17,432 nt of DNA from Scatomonas sp963649395 (GTDB lineage Bacteria > Bacillota > Clostridia > Lachnospirales > Lachnospiraceae): NCBI GenBank assembly GCA_963649395.1, contig CAVJHW010000044.1, positions 1 to 17,432 of the forward strand, written 5' to 3'. Positions within the stretch are counted from its first letter, which is position 1; every line of letters begins with the position of its first letter. The position numbers were made by a program, and so were the translations under genes. The notes under the pieces were generated by a model. The model did no database searches. It saw nothing but the letters and a program-made list of their open reading frames with translations, and was not told the DNA's origin. Positions 13,440 through 17,432 of this stretch are shown here, one piece after another.

Positions 13440-14849
13440 TTATACTGTACCATGCTTTTTGTCCGGCTTGTATTCTCTCTTGGTGAAGAGCATCTCCAGG
13501 GCGCCAATCAGGTACTTTCTGGTGTCCTCAGCAGCAAGGATGGTATCTACATATCCTCTGCGAGCAGCGGACGCAACACTGTTCTGCAGGGCATCATATT
13601 CCGCTGCCTTCTCCTTCAGAGTAGCCGCGTCTGCCCCTTCATACATAATCTTAGCAGCTGCTTGCGCATTCATCATGCCTATCTTGGCTCCGGACCAGGC
13701 GAAGACCAGATCGGCCCCCACTGACTTGCTATTCATAGTCAGATATGCACTTCCCAGGGCTTCCCCGGTGATGACATTAACCTTAGGAGTAGTGGCATTG
13801 GCAAAGGCATAGGTCAGCTTGGCCACGCTGCGGGCCATATTGGCCTCAGAGCACTTGGTGGCCTTGTAACCCTTCACATTGGTGAAGGTTACCACCGGAA
13901 TGGAAAAGGCATCGCAAAATTGAACAAACTGAGCAGCCTTCCCTGCACCTCTGGCGCTGAGGACGGCTCCCTTGCCTTCCGTATCCTTGTTGGCTACCAC
14001 TCCCACCGTAACCCCATTTAACTTAATAAAGGCGGTTACCATGTCGCTTCCGTAGGCTCCCTTACATTCTACATAGACCTGTCCGTCACTGATCTGGGGA
14101 AGAAATGCGGCCGGATCAGCCACCAGACTCTCAATTCCCGGACAGGATCGGTTCAGGTCATCCAGGCATTCTCCATAGGACATATCATCCTCATTATTAG
14201 AAGGAAGCATGGCTGCCAGTCTGCGGATAGAAGCGATAACCTCCTCCTCTGTTCCGATTCCGTCCACCATACCTGCCTCCTGACTCTGGAAAGAGGCAGC
14301 AGCTGTATCACAGAGGGAATCAATATTGCCCTCCAGGGCATTGGGAGAGTTCACGAAGAGCTTTGCCTTCTTCTCTTCCATATAGGTAAAGTCGGAAAGG
14401 GCAGGAACCAGAGCCATCCCACCCCCACAGGTACCAAAAATGCCGGTGATCTGGGGAATTACGCCGGATGCATCTGCCTGTGCCATGTAGATCTGACCGA
14501 AGCCGTTGAGAGCGTCTGTACTCTCCTCCAGCCTCATGCCTGCGCTGTCAATCAGACCAATGATCGGAGCGCCCATCTTCATAGCCAATTGATATAGGTT
14601 CACAATCTTGCGGGCATGCATCTCACCCACTGTGCCATGAAGCACAGCTGCATCCTGGCTATATACATATACAAGACTGCCATCAATGATCCCGTAACCG
14701 GTGATCACCCCATCCGAGGGCATGCATTTGTCAGACATGCTGAAATCAGTATTTCTGGCGGTTACCTGTGCGCCGATTTCAACAAAACTTCCGGCATCAA
14801 GCAAAGCTTCTATTCTCTGTCTCGCCAAGCTTTGTGTCTCTTTGCTCAT
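13440..14849 (-). CDS. Acyl-CoA carboxyltransferase subunit (MmdA/12S-like), divergent and short
   Basis: A 469-residue protein of the carboxyltransferase (crotonase-fold) family that moves a carboxyl group between an acyl-CoA and biotin. Visible marks are ERIELL-like RQRIEALLDAGSF, DGVITGYGIIDG, GEMHARKI, the first oxyanion loop GTCGGGMAL (139-147) and the second GEALGSAYL (362-370). Compared with methylmalonyl-CoA decarboxylase alpha (about 510-520 residues) it lacks about 40 N-terminal residues. Where relatives have DVPGFLPG it has TNVKGYKATKCSEA (about 323-336). So the substrate is uncertain: methylmalonyl-, glutaconyl- or malonyl-CoA are candidates. GGAGG precedes the ATG (CGCGGAGGTAAAGGAATG). 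First gene of the five-gene operon, with its own promoter at 14924-14952. Confidence 0.85.
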   Translation of the reverse strand: MSKETQSLARQRIEALLDAGSFVEIGAQVTARNTDFSMSDKCMPSDGVITGYGIIDGSLVYVYSQDAAVLHGTVGEMHARKIVNLYQLAMKMGAPIIGLIDSAGMRLEESTDALNGFGQIYMAQADASGVIPQITGIFGTCGGGMALVPALSDFTYMEEKKAKLFVNSPNALEGNIDSLCDTAAASFQSQEAGMVDGIGTEEEVIASIRRLAAMLPSNNEDDMSYGECLDDLNRSCPGIESLVADPAAFLPQISDGQVYVECKGAYGSDMVTAFIKLNGVTVGVVANKDTEGKGAVLSARGAGKAAQFVQFCDAFSIPVVTFTNVKGYKATKCSEANMARSVAKLTYAFANATTPKVNVITGEALGSAYLTMNSKSVGADLVFAWSGAKIGMMNAQAAAKIMYEGADAATLKEKAAEYDALQNSVASAARRGYVDTILAAEDTRKYLIGALEMLFTKREYKPDKKHGTV

Positions 14850-14875
14850 TCCTTTACCTCCGCGTCATTTTATTT

Positions 14876-14892
14876 TCCCCGCTTGCCGGGGA
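14876..14892 (-). promoter_or_regulatory. Leader hairpin before the decarboxylase operon
   Basis: TCCCCG (14876-14881) and CGGGGA (14887-14892) form a six-base GC-rich stem with a five-base loop. It sits between the predicted start of transcription (about 14917) and the ribosome site. On the minus strand it is followed by an A-rich, not U-rich, stretch, so it is not a terminator; a stabilising or translational effect is possible. Confidence 0.4.
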
Positions 14893-14923
14893 CTTAGACA
14901 ATTACAAAAATTCACTCCATTTT

Positions 14924-14952
14924 ACTATATGCTTTTTCCCCGGATTTTTCAA
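14924..14952 (-). promoter_or_regulatory. Promoter of the decarboxylase operon
   Basis: On the minus strand TTGAAA (14952-14947), a 17-base spacer and TATAGT (14929-14924). Transcription would start near 14917, about 70 bases before the first ATG. It is divergent from the potA promoter, whose -35 lies only 18 bases away. Confidence 0.7.
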
Positions 14953-14969
14953 CCATTTTCTGATTATTG

Positions 14970-14999
14970 TTGACAAGGATTTCACATAAACCCTATAAT
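14970..14999 (+). promoter_or_regulatory. Promoter of the potABC operon
   Basis: Consensus TTGACA (14970-14975) and consensus TATAAT (14994-14999) with an 18-base spacer, one over optimum. Transcription would start near 15006, about 57 bases before the potA TTG. Confidence 0.8.
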
Positions 15000-15010
15000 A
15001 GCATCATATG

Positions 15011-15026
15011 CCGGGGCAGGTCCCGG
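15011..15026 (+). promoter_or_regulatory. Small leader hairpin before potA
   Basis: CCGGG (15011-15015) and CCCGG (15022-15026) can pair around a six-base loop at the very 5' end of the predicted messenger. A run of six Ts (15034-15039) follows, but seven bases after the stem, so a standard terminator is doubtful. It may be a 5' stabiliser or a weak attenuator. Confidence 0.35.
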
Positions 15027-15062
15027 ACAACACTTTTTTCTATCACAAGGAGGATGTATGAG

Positions 15063-16136
15063 TTGAGTAATAAGCTGATCAATCTTGTCAACATTTCAAA
15101 ATCTTTTGACGGTGTACCCGTCCTGGACGAATTGAACCTGTATATCAGGGAAAATGAATTCCTGACCCTGCTGGGTCCCAGTGGCTGCGGAAAGACTACC
15201 ACCTTACGAATTATGGGTGGTTTTGAGCATCCGGATGAAGGTCAGATACTTTTTGACGGCATGGATATTACCAACACTCCCCCCAATAAACGACAACTTA
15301 ATACAGTTTTTCAGAAATATGCCCTTTTTCCCCACATGTCCATCGCGGAAAATATTGCCTTTGGACTCAAGATTAAGGGGAAGACCAAGGCCTATATCGA
15401 TGACAAGATCCGCTATGCCCTGAAGCTGGTGAATCTGGAGGGCTTTGAGCACCGGTCTCCTGCCGCCCTCAGCGGCGGCCAGCAGCAGAGGATCGCTATC
15501 GCCCGCGCCATTGTCAACGAACCCAAGGTTCTGCTCCTGGATGAACCCCTGGGTGCCCTGGATCTGAAGCTGCGCCAGGATATGCAATATGAGCTGATCC
15601 GCCTGAAGAATGAGCTGGGCATTACCTTCGTCTATGTGACCCATGACCAGGAGGAAGCCCTCACCATGTCTGACACCATCGTTGTCATGAATCAGGGCTA
15701 TATCCAGCAGATTGGCACACCGGAGGACATCTATAACGAACCTCAGAACGCCTTCGTAGCTGACTTTATCGGCGACAGCAACATTTTGGACGGCATCATG
15801 GTCCAGGATCGTCTGGTGGAGATCCTGGGAGCCCGCTTTGCCTGTGTGGATACCGGCTTTGGCACCAACAAACCTGTGGACGTGGTCATCCGGCCGGAGG
15901 ATATCGATCTGGTGGATCCGGACCAGGGCACCATTCGGGGCCGTGTCAGCCACCTGATTTTCAAAGGCGTTCATTACGAGATGGAGGTAAGCGCCCACGG
16001 TTATGAATGGCTGGTCCACAGCACAGATATGGTTCCCGTAGGTCAGGAGGTGGGGATTCACGTAGACCCCTTTGACATCCAAATTATGAACAAACCGGAA
16101 TCGGAAGATGAGGAGGCGGTCCCAATTGAAGAATAA
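15063..16136 (+). CDS. potA: Spermidine/putrescine ABC transporter ATP-binding protein
   Basis: The 357-residue ATPase powers polyamine import. In order it shows Walker A GPSGCGKTT (38-46), Q-loop Gln84 in VFQKYALFPHM, signature LSGGQQQR (136-143), Walker B VLLLDEP (156-162), D-loop GALD and switch His194 in VTHDQEEA. A C-terminal TOBE-like domain (about 245-345) follows with VVIRPEDIDLV. I chose TTG at 15063, giving MSNKLINLVNISKSFDG, because AAGGAGG (15047-15053) is nine bases upstream. The in-frame ATG at 15054 directly touches the ribosome site with no spacing, and anything earlier lies in the promoter. potB begins inside its last codons, so the operon is tightly coupled. Polyamine specificity is inferred from the potA-B-C set. 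Confidence 0.93.
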   Translation: MSNKLINLVNISKSFDGVPVLDELNLYIRENEFLTLLGPSGCGKTTTLRIMGGFEHPDEGQILFDGMDITNTPPNKRQLNTVFQKYALFPHMSIAENIAFGLKIKGKTKAYIDDKIRYALKLVNLEGFEHRSPAALSGGQQQRIAIARAIVNEPKVLLLDEPLGALDLKLRQDMQYELIRLKNELGITFVYVTHDQEEALTMSDTIVVMNQGYIQQIGTPEDIYNEPQNAFVADFIGDSNILDGIMVQDRLVEILGARFACVDTGFGTNKPVDVVIRPEDIDLVDPDQGTIRGRVSHLIFKGVHYEMEVSAHGYEWLVHSTDMVPVGQEVGIHVDPFDIQIMNKPESEDEEAVPIEE

Positions 16137-16947
16137 TAAGAAATGGCTTGCCGCCCCTTATACGGTATGGGCGGCGGGATTTATCATCATCCCCTTGGTA
16201 ATGATCCTCTATTATGCCTTTACGGCACAGGAGGGGGGCGGATTCACCTTTTCCAATTTTTCCGAGGTATTTACCACCGAGGTCATGAAGGCGCTGGCTC
16301 TCTCCCTGGGGCTTTCTATCGTCAGCACCCTGCTTTGCCTCCTGCTGGCCTATCCTTTGGCCATGATCCTGGCCGAGAAGAATGTCAGTCAGACCAGCTT
16401 CATTGTCCTGATCTTTATTCTTCCCATGTGGATGAATTTTCTGCTGCGAACCTTCGCCTGGCAGACCCTGCTGGAGAAAAATGGGGTAATTAATAGCATT
16501 TTAAGCTTTCTGCACCTGCCCGCCCTGAATATCATCAATACACCGGCGGCTATTATCCTGGGCATGGTCTATAACTTCCTGCCCTTTATGGTCTTGCCCA
16601 TCTACAATGTATTGATCAAGATTGACAAGGATACCATGGAAGCAGCCCGCGATCTGGGAGCCAACGGCATGCAGGCCTTTCTGAAGGTTACCCTGCCCCT
16701 GTCTGTCCCGGGAATCGTCTCCGGTATCACCATGGTCTTCATTCCGGCTCTTACCACCTTCGTCATCTCCGATCTGCTGGGAGGAAGCAAGATTCTCCTC
16801 ATCGGAAATGTCATTGAGCAGGAGTTCAAGCAGCTTAATAATTGGAATGTGGGCTCCGCCATGTCTATGGTGCTGATGATCTTCATCATCCTGTCCATGC
16901 TGGCTGTAAATAAATATGATAAGAATGGGGAGGGAAATGTATTTTGA
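16126..16947 (+). CDS. potB: Spermidine/putrescine ABC transporter permease PotB
   Basis: A 273-residue inner-membrane permease with about six hydrophobic helices, beginning WLAAPYTVWAAGFIIIPLVM. The EAA loop that contacts PotA is clear: MEAARDLGANGMQAF (171-185) followed by TLPLSVPGI. I chose TTG at 16126, with AGGAGG (16111-16116) nine bases upstream, giving MKNNKKWLAAP; it overlaps the last codons of potA. An in-frame ATG at 16108 is possible but is followed, not preceded, by the AGGAGG. Together with PotC it forms the membrane channel through which polyamine delivered by a PotD-type binding protein passes. Confidence 0.9.
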   Translation: MKNNKKWLAAPYTVWAAGFIIIPLVMILYYAFTAQEGGGFTFSNFSEVFTTEVMKALALSLGLSIVSTLLCLLLAYPLAMILAEKNVSQTSFIVLIFILPMWMNFLLRTFAWQTLLEKNGVINSILSFLHLPALNIINTPAAIILGMVYNFLPFMVLPIYNVLIKIDKDTMEAARDLGANGMQAFLKVTLPLSVPGIVSGITMVFIPALTTFVISDLLGGSKILLIGNVIEQEFKQLNNWNVGSAMSMVLMIFIILSMLAVNKYDKNGEGNVF

Positions 16948-17432
16948 GACAAGCAGCGAAAAGAATTTACATGGCCTTGATCCTGATCCTGTTATACGCT
17001 CCCATTGCCACCCTGATTGTTTTATCCTTTAATTCCTCCAAATCCAGGGCCAAATGGGGGGGATTTACCACCCAATGGTATACCGCTCTCTTCCAGAATA
17101 GGGAGATCATGCAGGCTCTCTATACCACCCTGATCATCGCCCTTCTGGCTGCCCTGATCGCCACCCTCATCGGGACTCTGGCTTCCATCGGTATCCATAA
17201 TATGGGGCGGCGCAGTCGGTCGATTTTCATGGGCATCACCAATATTCCCATGCTGAACAGTGAGATTGTCATGGGAGTATCCCTGATGCTCCTCTTCATC
17301 ATCGGCCGCATGGAGCTTGGTTTTTCTACCATATTGATGGCTCATATTACCTTCAATATTCCCTATGTCATATTAAGTGTCATGCCCAAGCTCAAGCAGA
17401 CCAACAAAAGCACCTATGAGGCAGCCCTGGAT
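16944..17432 (+). CDS. potC: Spermidine/putrescine ABC transporter permease PotC, C-terminus cut by the window
   Basis: The open frame from TTG at 16944 runs to the window edge for 163 codons. The TTG overlaps the potB TGA (TTGA), and GGAGGG (16929-16934) lies nine bases upstream. The product begins MRQAAKRIYMALILILLYAP and shows helices near 8-30, 60-85, 92-120 and 130-150. It contains the PotC-like segments FNSSKSRAKWGGFTTQWY and ITNIPMLNSEIVMGVSLM. It stops just as the EAA loop starts (TYEAALD). It is the second permease of the polyamine importer; potD is expected next, outside the window. This gene is easily missed because it has neither an ATG start nor a stop in view. Confidence 0.92.
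   Translation, partial: MRQAAKRIYMALILILLYAPIATLIVLSFNSSKSRAKWGGFTTQWYTALFQNREIMQALYTTLIIALLAALIATLIGTLASIGIHNMGRRSRSIFMGITNIPMLNSEIVMGVSLMLLFIIGRMELGFSTILMAHITFNIPYVILSVMPKLKQTNKSTYEAALD

Noticed and set aside
15011..15039. Intrinsic terminator or polyamine riboswitch before potA
   Set aside because: The stem is only five pairs and the T-run is seven bases away; there is no alternative pairing partner that I could find.

Overview
The window looks like chromosomal DNA of a Gram-positive gut anaerobe of the Clostridia, most likely a Lachnospiraceae-type organism. This is inferred from the strong AGGAGG ribosome sites, the RqcH-type NFACT protein, an AraR-type GntR/LacI hybrid regulator, a biotin-dependent Na+ decarboxylase cluster, and the protein style. 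No 16S or other taxonomic marker is present, so genus is not claimed. A run of 10 Ns (9565-9574) shows it is a draft scaffold.

Layout. (1) 1-2817, minus strand: an arabinose operon transcribed araR-araA-araB (araB cut by the window edge), with stop/start coupling between araR and araA and a 10-bp inverted repeat lying over the proposed promoter. (2) 2818-4762: a divergent promoter region with an inverted-repeat block and a 27-bp tandem duplication, then rqcH on the plus strand. (3) 4763-7546, plus strand: a CtpE-like P-type cation ATPase behind a leader of about 160 nt. The leader can fold as a three-helix junction plus loop pseudoknot, mutually exclusive with a strong terminator-like hairpin. 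It looks like a riboswitch or attenuator that I cannot assign to a known class. A perfect 40-bp palindrome terminates the gene. (4) 7554-9382, minus strand: a stand-alone AAA-ATPase/PD-(D/E)XK nuclease-like gene, visibly AT-richer than its surroundings, with its own promoter and terminators on both sides. (5) 9411-14952, minus strand: a five-gene operon encoding a Na+-translocating biotin-dependent decarboxylase. In transcription order it holds an acyl-CoA-type carboxyltransferase, an OadG-like membrane subunit with an exported domain, a biotin carrier, the OadB Na+ pump, and an OadA/5S-type carboxyltransferase broken by the assembly gap. (6) 14970-17432, plus strand: a polyamine ABC transporter operon potA-potB-potC, cut by the window end, divergent from the decarboxylase operon.

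How it works together. The arabinose genes form a self-regulated sugar-use unit. The decarboxylase operon holds the three parts of a transcarboxylase (12S-like, 5S-like, biotin carrier) plus a Na+ pump, so it could both decarboxylate and move carboxyl groups between an acyl-CoA and pyruvate/oxaloacetate while building a sodium gradient. The 12S-like subunit lacks the usual PGFLPG-type substrate loop, so its acyl-CoA substrate is open. rqcH acts in rescue of stalled ribosomes, and potABC imports spermidine/putrescine.

Start codons need care. araA, potA, potB and potC all appear to start at TTG and the nuclease-like gene at GTG, in each case judged from Shine-Dalgarno spacing or the family N-terminus. 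The most promising undescribed items are the P-type ATPase leader RNA and the divergent two-carboxyltransferase Na+ pump operon.
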